This document shows, piece after piece, positions 48,060 to 61,463 of a DNA stretch of 64,000 nucleotides. This stretch comes from Tanypteryx hageni (Eukaryota; Arthropoda; Insecta; Odonata; Petaluridae): contig CM054120.1 of the NCBI GenBank assembly GCA_028673005.1, positions 55,116,057-55,180,056 of the forward strand, read 5' to 3'. How positions within the stretch are numbered: position 1 is the first letter of the stretch; every line of letters starts with the position of its first letter. The notes under the pieces were generated by a model. That model searched no databases. It was not told the origin of the DNA and worked only from the letters and a program-made list of their open reading frames with translations. The position numbers and the translations under genes are program-made.

Positions 48060-49399
48060 TAGTTACTCTCTATCGCAGTATTCCTGGAATAGAGGTAGGC
48101 TTGTGTATGCAATTCTGTGCGATAATAGTTTTCCCGTGTGAGAAAAATTTTTATAGATGCATTGCAATTTTCTGATTACAAATTATGGGAATGGAAGTTT
48201 GCAAACATCTTCAATTTCTCCGACGTGAAATCGGAGTTGCTTGTATATGATACTTATACTATATATATACATATATATAGACCACCATGTCAAACCAAAT
48301 GCCAACTGTCTACATAGACGAAAAGAGGAAGGCAGATGAGAAGGTGGGGCCTCGTTAGCCACCCCCGCAAGAAGAAATTGAGTTGACCCGTGCAAAGGTC
48401 CCCCAGGTGCTCCGCTCGCAGCGAGGCGTGCGGTTTACCCCTGGGTGGAACCTGGGTTCACTCGGAAAGCCCTAACAGCTCTGGACCACTGCGAATTACG
48501 GTACTTCCTCCCCAAGGATGAGTTTTCTAAAACCAGCCAGAGCAACAGAAGCTAGGGGAATATGTAGGTTAAAAGCCACTAGACATAAGCCAATGATCGA
48601 TCGGTTTAATCTGCTGAGCTCCGCTCTGCTCGCTCACTTCGCGGACTGACTGACTGGACACTCAAACATATAAAAAAAAGAGAAGCAGCAACCAAGGACC
48701 TTTTCAGGGCCACCAATGACGTGACTGGAGTAACGGCACCTTTCAGTGCTACAGAGACAGCGATGGTCCTTCGCAAGGCAAACGGCTATAGTTGGGGTGG
48801 AGCTGAATAAGAACAAGAAAGGTAACTCAGTTGGGTCTCCTTTGCTTACAATGGTCAACACCGCAGGTAGAATACAAAATTTAATATTCAGGTCCAAGTT
48901 ATGCAGGTTCAAGTTCAATAGAACTGTATCAGCCTCAGGTGGTAAGCGAATTATAGGAACCATCTCATGTTGGAAACGGAAAAAAATGATCCAAATATAT
49001 CAATGGAAAAATCTTTCATATACAAACAGGCATATTTTGAAAAGAGTACAGAAATTCTGATAAGAGACAGAAGGGGTCCATCGAAATGTAATAGTTCCCA
49101 AGGTGCAAAAACAATATGGCCATATAGATAGAAATACATTATTCTTTTTCAGATTTGAAGGATGGAAATACTCTCGTCCATATGGAGATATTACACGAAA
49201 TTGTTGATCAGGATAGTTCACTGAGTATTATACCCATCATACGACACACGGGAAACGGAAATGTTGCACAACTTGCAGAGCCTATTCCCATTATCTGACT
49301 TTGTCTAAAGAAGGTGATTTACAAGAATAGGTGAATTCACAGAGAAAAGCGAAATTATGAAGAATAACATGAAATCTCTTTTTCAAGTTGGAGGAAAAG
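48060..49399 (+). repeat. Satellite unit 34 (head B)
   Basis: The head is TAGTTACT. Small frame open, middle p, right part short, B tail. Markers GGACCACTGCG and GTTTTCTAAAACC recur in unit 37. Confidence 0.93.
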
Positions 49400-50740
49400 T
49401 AGTTACGCTCTATCGCAGTATTCCTGGAATAGAGGTAGGCTTGTGTATGCAATTCTGTGCGATAATAGTTTTCCCGTGTGAGAAAAATTTTTATAGATGC
49501 ATTGCAATTTTCTGATTACAAATTATGGGAATGGAAGTTTGCAAACATCTTCAATTTCTCCGACGTGAAATCGGAGTTGCTTGTATATGATACTTATACT
49601 ATATATATACATATATATAGACCATCATGTCCAAACAACTGCCAACTGTCTAGATAGACGAAAAGAGGAAGGCAGGTGAGAAGGTGGGGCCTCGTTAGCC
49701 ACCCCCGCAAGAAGAAATTGAGTTGACCCGTGCAAAGGTCCCCCAGGTGCTCCGCTCGCAGCGAGGCGTGCGGTTTACCCCTAGGTGGAACCTGGGTTCA
49801 CTCGGAAAGAACTAACAGCTCTGGACCACAGCGAATTACGGCACTTCCTCCCCAAGGATGAGTTTTCGAAAACCAACCAGAGCAACAGAAAGCTAGGGGA
49901 ATATGTTGGTTAAAAGCCGCTAGACATAAGCCAATGATGGATCGGTTTACTCTGCTGAGCTCCGCTCTGCACGCTCACTTCGCCGACTGACTGACTGGAC
50001 ACTCAAACATATAAAAAAAAGAGAGGCAGCAACCAAGGACCTTTTCAGGGCCACCAATGACGTGCTGGAGTAACGGCACATTTCTGAGCTTCAGAGAGAG
50101 CGAAGGTCCTTCGCAAGGCAAACGGCTATAGTTGTGGTGGAGCTGAATAAGAACAAGGAAGTTAACTCAGTTGGGTCTCCTTTGCTTACAATGGTCAACA
50201 TCGCAGGTAGAATACAAAATTCAATATTCAGGTACAAGATATGCAGGTACAAGTTCAATAGAACTGTATCATCCTCAGGTGGTAAGCGAATTATAGGAAC
50301 CATCTCATGTTGGAAACGGAAAAAAATGATCCAAATATATCAATGGAAAAATCTTTCATATACAAACAGGCATATTTTGAAAAGAGTACAGAAATTCTGA
50401 TAAGAGACAGAAGGGGTCCATCGAATTGTAATTGTACCCAAGGTGCAAAAACAATATGGCCATATAGATAGAAATACATTATTCTTTTTCAGATAGGAAG
50501 GATGGAAATACTCTCGTCCATATGGAGATATTACACGTAAATTGTTGATCAGGATAGTTCACTGAGTATTATACCCATCATACGACACACGGGAAACGGA
50601 AATGTTGCACAACTTGCAGAGCCTATGCCCATTATCTGACTTTTTCTAAAGAAGGTTATTTACAAGAATAAGTGAATTCACAGAGAAAAGCGAAATTATG
50701 AAGAATAATTTGAAATCTAATTTTCCAGCGTAAGGAAAAG
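49400..50740 (+). repeat. Satellite unit 35 (head B, A tail)
   Basis: A near-exact copy of unit 32. One visible difference is GACCCGTGC near 49726, where unit 32 has GACCCCTGC. Confidence 0.93.
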
Positions 50741-52081
50741 TATTTACGCTCTATCGCAGTATTCGCGGAATAGAGGTAGGGTTGAGTACGCAATTATCAA
50801 CGATAATACTTTACCCGTGTGAGAAGAATTTTTATTTATGCATTGCAATTTTCTGATTACAAATTATGGGAATAGAAGTTTGCAAAAATCTTCAATTTCT
50901 CCGACGTGAAATCGGAGTTGCTTGTATATGATACTTATACTATATATATACATATATATAGACCACCATGTCAAACCAAATGCCAACTGTCTACATAGAC
51001 GAAAAGAGGAAGGCAGATGAGAAGGTGGGGCCTCGTTAGCCACCCCCGCAAGAAGAAATTGAGTTGATCCGTGCAAAGGTCCCCCAGGTGCTCCGCTCGC
51101 AGCGAGGCGTGCGGTTTACCCCTGGGTGGAACCTGGGTTTACTCGGAAAGCCCTAACAGCTCTGGACAACAGCGAATTACGGTACTTCCTCCCCAAGGAT
51201 GAGTTTTCGAAAACCAGACAGAGCAACAGAAGCTAGGGGAATATGTAGGTTAAAAGCCACTAGACATAAGCCAATGATCGATCGGTTTAATCTGCTGAGC
51301 TCCGCTCTGCTCGCTCACTTCGCGGACTGACTGACTGGACACTCAAACATATAAAAAAAAGAGAAGCAGCAACCAAGGACCTTTTCAGGGCCACCAATGA
51401 CGTGACTGGAGTAACGGCACCTTTCAGTGCTACAGAGACAGCGATGGTCCTTCGCAAGGCAAACGGCTATAGTTGGGGTGGAGCTGAATAAGAACAAGAA
51501 AGGTAACTCAGTTGGGTCTCCTTTGCTTACAATGGTCAACATCGCAGGTAGAATACAAAATTTAATATTCAGGTCCAAGTTATGCAGGTTCAAGTTCAAT
51601 AGAACTGTATCAGCCTCAGGTGGTAAGCGAATTATAGGAACCATCTCCTGTTGGAAACGGAAAAAAATGATGCAAATATATCAAATGGAAAAATCTTTCA
51701 TATACAAACAGGCATATTTTGAAAAGAGTACAGAAATACTGATAAGAGACAGAAGGGGTCCATCGAAATGTAATAGTTCCCAAGGTGCAAAAACAATATG
51801 GCCATATAGATAGAAATACATTATTCTTTTTCAGATAGGAAGGATGGAAATACTCTCGTCCATATGGAGATATTACACGAAATTGTTGATCAGGATAGTT
51901 CACTGAGTATTATACCCATCATACGACACACGGGAAACGGAAATGTTGCACAACTTGCAGAGCCTATTCCCATTATCTGACTTTGTCTAAAGAAGGTGAT
52001 TTACAAGAATAGGTGAATTCACAGAGAAAAGGGAAATTATGAAGAATAACATGAAATCTCTTTTTCAAGTTGGAGGAAAAG
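50741..52081 (+). repeat. Satellite unit 36 (head A4, B tail)
   Basis: A near-exact copy of unit 33 with all its private markers. Confidence 0.93.
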
Positions 52082-53421
52082 TAGTTACTCTCTATCGCAG
52101 TATTCCTGGAATAGAGGTAGGCTTGTGTATGCAATTCTGTGCGATAATAGTTTTCCCGTGTGAGAAAAATTTTTATAGATGCATTGCAATTTTCTGATTA
52201 CAAATTATGGGAATGGAAGTTTGCAAACATCTTCAATTTCTCCGACGTGAAATCGGAGTTGCTTGTATATGATACTTATACTATATATATACATATATAT
52301 AGACCACCATGTCAAACCAAATGCCAACTGTCTACATAGACGAAAAGAGGAAGGCAGATGAGAAGGTGGGGCCTCGTTAGCCACCCCCGCAAGAAGAAAT
52401 TGAGTTGACCCGTGCAAAGGTCCCCCAGGTGCTCCGCTCGCAGCGAGGCGTGCGGTTTACCCCTGGGTGGAACCTGGGTTCACTCGGAAAGCCCTAACAG
52501 CTCTGGACCACTGCGAATTACGGTACTTCCTCCCCAAGGATGAGTTTTCTAAAACCAGCCAGAGCAACAGAAGCTAGGGGAATATGTAGGTTAAAAGCCA
52601 CTAGACATAAGCCAATGATCGATCGGTTTAATCTGCTGAGCTCCGCTCTGCTCGCTCACTTCGCGGACTGACTGACTGGACACTCAAACATATAAAAAAA
52701 AGAGAAGCAGCAACCAAGGACCTTTTCAGGGCCACCAATGACGTGACTGGAGTAACGGCACCTTTCAGTGCTACAGAGACAGCGATGGTCCTTCGCAAGG
52801 CAAACGGCTATAGTTGGGGTGGAGCTGAATAAGAACAAGAAAGGTAACTCAGTTGGGTCTCCTTTGCTTACAATGGTCAACACCGCAGGTAGAATACAAA
52901 ATTTAATATTCAGGTCCAAGTTATGCAGGTTCAAGTTCAATAGAACTGTATCAGCCTCAGGTGGTAAGCGAATTATAGGAACCATCTCATGTTGGAAACG
53001 GAAAAAAATGATCCAAATATATCAATGGAAAAATCTTTCATATACAAACAGGCATATTTTGAAAAGAGTACAGAAATTCTGATAAGAGACAGAAGGGGTC
53101 CATCGAAATGTAATAGTTCCCAAGGTGCAAAAACAATATGGCCATATAGATAGAAATACATTATTCTTTTTCAGATTTGAAGGATGGAAATACTCTCGTC
53201 CATATGGAGATATTACACGAAATTGTTGATCAGGATAGTTCACTGAGTATTATACCCATCATACGACACACGGGAAACGGAAATGTTGCACAACTTGCAG
53301 AGCCTATTCCCATTATCTGACTTTGTCTAAAGAAGGTGATTTTCAAGAATAGGTGAATTCACAGAGAAAAGCGAAATTATGAAGAATAACATGAAATCTC
53401 TTATTCAAGTTGGAGGAAAAG
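52082..53421 (+). repeat. Satellite unit 37 (head B)
   Basis: A near-exact copy of unit 34 until the last hundred bases, where GATTTTCAAG and CTTATTCAAG appear. These mark the downstream edge of the 4022-bp duplication. Confidence 0.93.
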
Positions 53422-54761
53422 TAGTTACGCTCTATCGCAGTATTCCTGGAATAGAGGTAGGCTTGTGTATTCAATTCTGTGCGATAATAGTTTTCCCGTG
53501 TGAGAAAAATTTTTATAGATGCATTGCAATTTTCTGATTACAAATTATGGGAATGGAAGTTTGCAAACATCTTCAATTTCTCCGACGTGAAATCGGAGTT
53601 GCTTGTATATGATACTTATACTATATATATACATATATATAGACCACCATGTCAAACCAAATGCCAACTGTCTACATAGACGAAAAGAGGAAGGCAGATG
53701 AGAAGGTGGGGCCTCGTTAGCCACCCCCGCAAGAAGAAATTGAGTTGACCCGTGCAAAGGTCCCCCAGGTGCTCCGCTCGCAGCGAGGCGTGCGGTTTAC
53801 CCCTGGGTGGAACCTGGGTTCACTCGGAAAGCCCTAACAGCTCTGGACCACAGCGAATTACGGTACTTCCTCCCCAAGGATGAGTTTTCGAAAACCAGCC
53901 AGAGCAACAGAAAGCTAGGGGAATATGTTGGTTAAAAGCCGCTAGACATAAGCCAATGATCGATCGGTTTAATCTGCTGAGCTCCGCTCTGCTCGCTCAC
54001 TTCGCTGACTGATTGAATGCACACTCAAACATATAAAAAAAGAGAAGCAGCAACCAAGGACCTTTTCCGGGCTACCAATGACGTGACTGGAGTAACGGCA
54101 CATTTCAGAGCTACAGAGACAGCGATGGTCCTTCGCAAGGCAAACGGCTATAGTTGGGGTAAAGCTGAATAAGAACAAGAAAGGTTAATCAGTTGGGTCT
54201 CCTTTGCTTACAATGGTCAACATCGCAGGTAGAATACAAAATTCAATATTCAGGTCAGAGTTATGCAGGTTCAAGTTCAATAGAACTGTATCAGCCTCAG
54301 GTGGTAAGCGAATTATAGGAACCATCTCCTGTTGGAAACGGAAAAAAATGATCCAAATATATCAATGGAAAAATCTTTCATATACAAACAGGCATATTTT
54401 GAAAAGAGTACAGAAATTCTGATAAGAGACAGAAGGGGTCCATCGAAATGTAATAGGTCCCAAGGTGCAAAAACAATATGGCCATATAGATAGAAATACA
54501 TTATTCTTTTTCAGATAGGAAGGATGGAAATACTCTCGTCCATATGGAGATATTACACGAAATTGTTGATCAGGATAGTTCACTGAGTATTATACCCATC
54601 ATACGACACACGGGAAACGGAAATGTTGCACAACTTGCAGAGCCTATTCCCATTATCTGACTTTGTCTAAAGAAGGTGATTTACATGAATAGGTGAATTC
54701 ACAGAGAAAAGTGAAATTATGAAGAATAACATGAAATCTCTTTTTCAAGTTGGAGGAAAAG
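53422..54761 (+). repeat. Satellite unit 38 (head B), mosaic
   Basis: The head is TAGTTACG. Small frame open, middle r, right part short, B tail. The left part is like unit 37. From about 54003 it matches unit 29 (GATTGAATGCACACTC, TTTTCCGGG), so the copy has two sources. Confidence 0.93.
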
Positions 54762-56101
54762 TAGTTACGCTCTATCGCAGTATTCCTGGAATAGAGGTAG
54801 GCTTGTGTATGCAATTCTGTGCGATAATAGTTTTCCCGTGTGAGAAAAATTTTTATAGATGCATTGCAATTTTCTGATTACAAATTATGTGAATGGAAGT
54901 TTGCAAACATCTTCAATTTCTCCGACGTGAAATCGGAGTTGCTTGTATATGATACTTATACTATATATATACATATATATAGACCACCATGTCAAACCAA
55001 ATGCCAACTGTCTACATAGACGAAGAGAGGAAGGCAGATGAGAAGGTGGGGCCTCGTTAGCCACCCCCGCAAGAAGAAATTGAGTTGACCCGTGCAAAGG
55101 TCCCCCAGGTGCTCCGCTCGCAGCGAGGCGTGCGGTTTACCCCTGGGTGGAACCTGGGTTCACTCGGAAAGCCCTAACAGCTCTGGACCACAGCGAATTA
55201 CGGTACTTCCTCCCCAAGGATGAGTTTTCGAAAACCAGCCAGAGCAACAGAAGCTAGGGGAATATGTAGGTTAAAAGCCACTAGACATAAGCCAATGATC
55301 GATCGGTTTACTCTGCTGAGCTCCGCTCTGCACGCTCACTTCGCCGACTGACTGACTGGACACTCAAACATATAAAAAAAAGAGAGGCAGCAACCAAGGA
55401 CCTTTTCAGGGCCACCAATGACGTGCTGGAGTAACGGCACATTTCTGAGCTTCAGAGAGAGCGAAGGTCCTTCGCAAGGCAAACGGCTATAGTTGTGGTG
55501 GAGCTGAATAAGAACAAGAAAGTTAACTCAGTTGGGTCTCCTTTGCTTACAATGGTCAACATCGCAGGTAGAATACAAAATTCAATATTCAGGTACAAGA
55601 TATGCAGGTACAAGTTCAATAGAACTGTATCATCCTCAGGTGGTAAGCGAATTATAGGAACCATCTCATGTTGGAAACGGAAAAAAATGATCCAAATATA
55701 TCAATGGAAAAATCTTTCATATACAAACAGGCATATTTTGAAAAGAGTACAGAAATTCTGATAAGAGACAGAAGGGGTCCATCGAATTGTAATTGTACCC
55801 AAGGTGCAAAAACAATATGGCCATATAGATAGAAATACATTATTCTTTTTCAGATAGGAAGGATGGAAATACTCTCGTCCATATGGAGATATTACACGTA
55901 AATTGTTGATCAGGATAGTTCACTGAGTATTATACCCATCATACGACACACGGGAAACGGAAATGTTGCACAACTTGCAGAGCCTATGCCCATTATCTGA
56001 CTTTTTCTAAAGAAGGTTATTTACAAGAATAAGTGAATTCACAGAGAAAAGCGAAATTATGAAGAATAATTTGAAATCTAATTTTCCAGCGTAAGGAAAA
56101 G
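54762..56101 (+). repeat. Satellite unit 39 (head B, A tail)
   Basis: The head is TAGTTACG. Small frame open with the GACGAAGAGAGG variant, middle q, right part short. Private ATTATGTGAATGG near 54888. Confidence 0.93.
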
Positions 56102-57440
56102 TATTTACGCTCTATCGCAGTATTCGCGGAATAGAGGTAGGGTTGAGTACGCAATTATCAACGATAATACTTTACCCGTGTGAGAAGAATTTTTATATAT
56201 GCATTGCAATTTTCTGATTACTAATTATGGGAATAGAAGTTTGCAAAAATCTTCAATTTCTCCGACGTGAAATCGGAGTTGCTTGTATATGATACTTATA
56301 CTATATATATACATATATATAGACCACCATGTCAAACCAAATGCCAACTGTCTACATAGACGAAAAGAGGAAGGCAGATGAGAAGGTGGGGCCTCGTTAG
56401 CCACCCCCGCAAGAAGAAATTGAGTTGATCCGTGCAAAGGTCCCCCAGGTGCTCCGCTCGCAGCGAGGCGTGCGGTTTACCCCTGGGTGGAACCTGGGTT
56501 TACTCGGAAAGCCCTAACAGCTCTGGACAACAGCGAATTACGGTACTTCCTCCCCAAGGATGAGTTTTCGAAAACCAGCCAGAGCAACAGAAGCTAGGGG
56601 AATATGTTGGTTAAAAGCCGCTAGACATAAGCCAATGATCGATCGGTTTAATCTGATGAGCTCCGCTCTGCTCGCTCACTTCGCTGACTGATTGAATGCA
56701 CACTCAAACATATAAAAAAAGAGAAGCAGCAACCAAGGACCTTTTCCGGGCTACCAATGACGTGACTGGAGTAACGGCACATTTCAGAGCTACAGAGACA
56801 GCGATGGTCCTTCGCAAGGCAAACGGCTATAGTTGGGGTGGAGCTGAATAAGAACAAGAAAGGTTAATCAGTTGGGTCTCCTTTGCTTACAATGGTCAAC
56901 ATCGCAGGTAGAATACAAAATTCAATATTCAGGTCAGAGTTATGCAGGTTCAAGTTCAATAGAACTGTATCAGCCTCAGGTGGTAAGCGAATTATAGGAA
57001 CCATCTCCTGTTGGAAACGGAAAAAAATGATCCAAATATATCAATGGAAAAATCTTTCATATACAAACAGGCATATTTTGAAAAGAGTACAGAAATTCTG
57101 ATAAGAGACAGAAGGGGTCCATCGAAATGTAATAGGTCCCAAGGTGCAAAAACAATATGGCCATATAGATAGAAATACATTATTCTTTTTCAGATAGGAA
57201 GGATGGAAATACTCTCGTCCATATGGAGATATTACACGAAATTGTTGATCAGGATAGTTCACTGAGTATTATACCCATCATACGACACACGGGAAACGGA
57301 AATGTTGCACAACTTGCAGAGCCTATTCCCATTATCTGACTTTGTCTAAAGAAGGTGATTTACATGAATAGGTGAATTCACAGAGAAAAGTGAAATTATG
57401 AAGAATAACATGAAATCTCTTTTTCAAGTTGGAGGAAAAG
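56102..57440 (+). repeat. Satellite unit 40 (head A4, B tail), mosaic
   Basis: The left half carries TTTTATATATGC and GATTACTAATTATGG, shared with unit 42. The right half is middle r and short, with GATTGAATGCACACTC, as in units 29 and 38. The change falls near 56605. Small frame open. Confidence 0.93.
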
Positions 57441-58780
57441 TAGTTACGCTCTATCGCAGTATTCCTGGAATAGAGGTAGGCTTGTGTATGCAATTCTGTG
57501 CGATAATAGTTTTCCCGTGTGAGAAAAATTTTTATAGATGCATTGCAATTTTCTGATTACAAATTATGGGAATGGAAGTTTGCAAACATCTTCAATTTCT
57601 CCGACGTGAAATCGGAGTTGCTTGTATATGATACTTATACTATATATATACATATATATAGACCACCATGTCAAACCAAATGCCAACTGTCTACATAGAG
57701 GAAGAGAGGAAGGCAGATGAGAAGGTGGGGCCTCGTTAGCCACCCCCGCAAGAAGAAATTGAGTTGACCCGTGCAAAGGTCCCCCAGGTGCTCCGCTCGC
57801 AGCGAGGCGTGCGGTTTACCCCTGGGTGGAACCTGGGTTCACTCGGAAAGCCCTAACAGCTCTGGACCACAGCGAATTACGGTACTTCCTCCCCAAGGAT
57901 GAGTTTTCGAAAACCAGCCAGAGCAACAGAAGCTAGGGGAATATGTAGGTTAAAAGCCACTAGACATAAGCCAATGATCGATCGGTTTAATCTGCTGAGC
58001 TCCGCTCTGCTCGCTCACTTCGCGGACTGACTGACTGGACACTCAAACATATAAAAAAAAGAGAGGCAGCAACCAAGGACCTTTTCAGGGCCACCAATGA
58101 CGTGCTGGAGTAACGGCACATTTCTGAGCTTCAGAGAGAGCGAAGGTCCTTCGCAAGGCAAACGGCTATAGTTGTGGTGGAGCTGAATAAGAACAAGAAA
58201 GTTAACTCAGTTGGGTCTCCTTTGCTTACAATGGTCAACATCGCAGGTAGAATACAAAATTCAATATTCAGGTACAAGATATGCAGGTACAAGTTCAATA
58301 GAACTGTATCATCCTCAGGTGGTAAGCGAATTATAGGAACCATCTCATGTTGGAAACGGAAAAAAATGATCCAAATATATCAATGGAAAAATCTTTCATA
58401 TACAAACAGGCATATTTTGAAAAGAGTACAGAAATTCTGATAAGAGACAGAAGGGGTCCATCGAATTGTAATTGTACCCAAGGTGCAAAAACAATATGGC
58501 CATATAGATAGAAATACATTATTCTTTTTCAGATAGGAAGGATGGAAATACTCTCGTCCATATGGAGATATTACACGTAAATTGTTGATCAGGATAGTTC
58601 ACTGAGTATTATACCCATCATACGACACACGGGAAACGGAAATGTTGCACAACTTGCAGAGCCTATGCCCATTATCTGACTTTTTCTAAAGAAGGTTATT
58701 TACAAGAATAAGTGAATTCACAGAGAAAAGCGAAATTATGAAGAATAATTTGAAATCTAATTTTCCAGCGTAAGGAAAAG
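57441..58780 (+). repeat. Satellite unit 41 (head B, A tail)
   Basis: The head is TAGTTACG. Small frame open with GAGGAAGAGAGG, which extends the unit 39 variant by one change. Middle q, right part short. Confidence 0.93.
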
Positions 58781-60121
58781 TATTTACGCTCTATCGCAGT
58801 ATTCGCGGAATAGAGGTAGGGTTGAGTACGCAATTATCAACGATAATACTTTACCCGTGTGAGAAGAATTTTTATATATGCATTGCAATTTTCTGATTAC
58901 TAATTATGGGAATAGAAGTTTGCAAAAATCTTCAATTTCTCCGACGTGAAATCGGAGTTGCTTGTATATGATACTTATACTATATATATACATATATATA
59001 GACCACCATGTCAAACCAAATGCCAACTGTCTACATAGACGAAAAGAGGAAGGCAGATGAGAAGGTGGGGCCTCGTTAGCCACCCCCGCAAGAAGAAATT
59101 GAGTTGATCCGTGCAAAGGTCCCCCAGGTGCTCCGCTCGCAGCGAGGCGTGCGGTTTACCCCTGGGTGGAACCTGGGTTTACTCGGAAAGCCCTAACAGC
59201 TCTGGACAACAGCGAATTACGGTACTTCCTCCCCAAGGATGAGTTTTCGAAAACCAGCCAGAGCAACAGAAGCTAGGGGAATATGTAGGTTAAAAGCCAC
59301 TAGACATAAGCCAATGATCGATCGGTTTAATCTGCTGAGCTCCGCTCTGCTCGCTCACTTCGCGGACTGACTGACTGGATACTCAAACATATAAAAAAAA
59401 GAGAAGCAGCAACCAAGGAGCTTTTCAGGGCCACCAATGACGTGACTGGAGTAACGGCACCTTTCAGTGCTACAGAGACAGCGATGGTCCTTCGCAAGGC
59501 AAACGGCTATAGTTGGGGTGGAGCTGAATAAGAACAAGAAAGGTAACTCAGTTGGGTCTCCTTTGCTTACAATGGTCAACATCGCAGGTAGAATACAAAA
59601 TTTAATATTCAGGTCCAAGTTATGCAGGTTCAAGTTCAATAGAACTGTATCAGCCTCAGGTGGTAAGCGAATTATAGGAACCATCTCCTGTTGGAAACGG
59701 AAAAAAATGATGCAAATATATCAAATGGAAAAATCTTTCATATACAAACAGGCATATTTTGAAAAGAGTACAGAAATACTGATAAGAGACAGAAGGGGTC
59801 CATCGAAATGTAATAGTTCTCAAGGTGCAAAAACAATATGGCCATATAGATAGAAATACATTATTCTTTTTCAGATAGGAAGGATGGAAATACTCTCGTC
59901 CATATGGAGATATTACACGAAATTGTTGATCAGGATAGTTCACTGAGTATTATACCCATCATACGACACACGGGAAACGGAAATGTTGCACAACTTGCAG
60001 AGCCTATTCCCATTATCTGAATTTGTCTAAAGAAGGTGATTTACAAGAATAGGTGAATTCACAGAGAAAAGCGAAATTATGAAGAATAACATGAAATCTC
60101 TTATTCAAGTTGGAGGAAAAG
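58781..60121 (+). repeat. Satellite unit 42 (head A4, B tail)
   Basis: Small frame open, middle p, right part long. The left half shares TTTTATATATGC and GATTACTAATTATGG with unit 40; the right half shares ATGATGCAAATA with units 33 and 36. Private AAGGAGCTTTTC near 59417. Confidence 0.93.
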
Positions 60122-61463
60122 TAGTTACGCTCTATCGCAGTATTCCTGGAATAGAGGTAGGCTTGTGTATTCAATTCTGTGCGATAATAGTTTTCCCGTG
60201 TGAGAATAATTTTTATAGATGCATTGCAATTTTCTGATTACAAATTATGGGAATGGAAGTTTGCAAACATCTTCAATTTCTCCGACGTGAAATCGGAGTT
60301 GCTTGTATATGATACTTATACTATATATATACATATATATAGACCACCATGTCAAACCAAATGCCAACTGTCTACATAGACGAAAAGAGGAAGGCAGATG
60401 AGAAGGTGGGGCCTCGTTAGCCACCCCCGCAAGAAGAAATTGAGTTGACCCGTGCAAAGGTCCCCCAGGTGCTCCGCTAGCAGCGAGGCGTGCGGTTTAC
60501 CCCTGGGTGGAACCTGGGTTCACTCGGAAAGCCCTAACAGCTCTGGACCACTGCGAATTACGGTACTTCCTCCCCAAGGATGAGTTTTCGAAAACCAGCC
60601 AGAGCAACAGAAGCTAGGGGAATATGTAGGTTAAAATCCACTAGACATAAGCCAATGATCGATCGGTTTAATCTGCTGAGCTCCGCTCTGCTCGCTCACT
60701 TCGCGGACTGACTGACTGGACACTCAAACATATAAAAAAAAGAGAAGCAGCAACCAAGGACCTATTCAGGGCCACCAATGACGTGACTGGAGTAACGGCA
60801 CCTTTCAGTGCTACAGAGACAGCGATGGTCCTTCGCAAGGCAAACGGCTATAGTTGTGGTGGAGCTGAATAAGAACAAGAAAGGTAACTCAGTTGGGTCT
60901 CCTTTGCTTACAATGGTCAACACCGCAGGTAGAATACAAAATTTAATATTCAGGTCCAAGTTATGCAGGTTCAAGTTCAATAGAACTGTATCAGCCTCAG
61001 GTGGTAAGCGAATTATAGGAACCATCTCATGTTGGAAACGGAAAAAAATGATCCAAATATATCAAATGGAAAAATCTTTCATATACAAACAGGCATATTT
61101 TGAAAAGAGTACAGAAATACTGATAAGAGACGGAAGGGGTCCATCGAAATGTAATTGTTCCCAAGGTGCAAAAACAATATGGCCATATAGATAGAAATAC
61201 ATTATTCTTTTTCAGATAGGAAGGATGGAAATACTCTCGTCTATATGGAGATATTGCACGTAAATTGTTGATCAGGATAGTTCACTGAGTATTGTACCCA
61301 TCATACGACAAACGGGAAACGGAAATGTTGCACAACTTGCAGAGCCTATGCCAATTATCTGACTTTTTCTAAAGAAGGTGATTTACAAGAATAAGTGAAT
61401 TCACAGAGAAAAGCGAAATTATGAAGAATAATTTAAAATCTAATTTTCCAGCGTAAGGAAAAG
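60122..61463 (+). repeat. Satellite unit 43 (head B, A tail)
   Basis: The head is TAGTTACG. Small frame open, middle p, right part long. Private CCGCTAGCAGCGAGG near 60476 breaks the perfect CTCGC/GCGAG inverted repeat. GGACCTATTCAGG is shared with unit 45. Confidence 0.93.

Larger units (their letters stand above)
45378..49399 (+). repeat. Higher-order trimer, first copy (units 32-34)
   Basis: This 4022-bp block is followed directly by a near-exact copy of equal length. Private markers appear in the same order in both copies: GGAAAGAACTAAC, ACAAGGAAGTTAAC, TTTTATTTATGC, CCAGACAGAGC and GTTTTCTAAAACC. Confidence 0.93.
49400..53421 (+). repeat. Higher-order trimer, second copy (units 35-37)
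   Basis: Direct tandem copy of the preceding 4022 bp. The lengths match exactly, and only isolated differences were seen until the last hundred bases. It is the most recent amplification step visible in the window. Confidence 0.93.
54762..60121 (+). repeat. Dimeric higher-order repeat, two copies (units 39-40 and 41-42)
   Basis: The period is about 2680 bp. Units 39 and 41 share GAAGAGAGG in the small frame. Units 40 and 42 share TTTTATATATGC and GATTACTAATTATGG. The second members differ in their right halves, so the dimer was partly overwritten after it formed. Confidence 0.8.
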
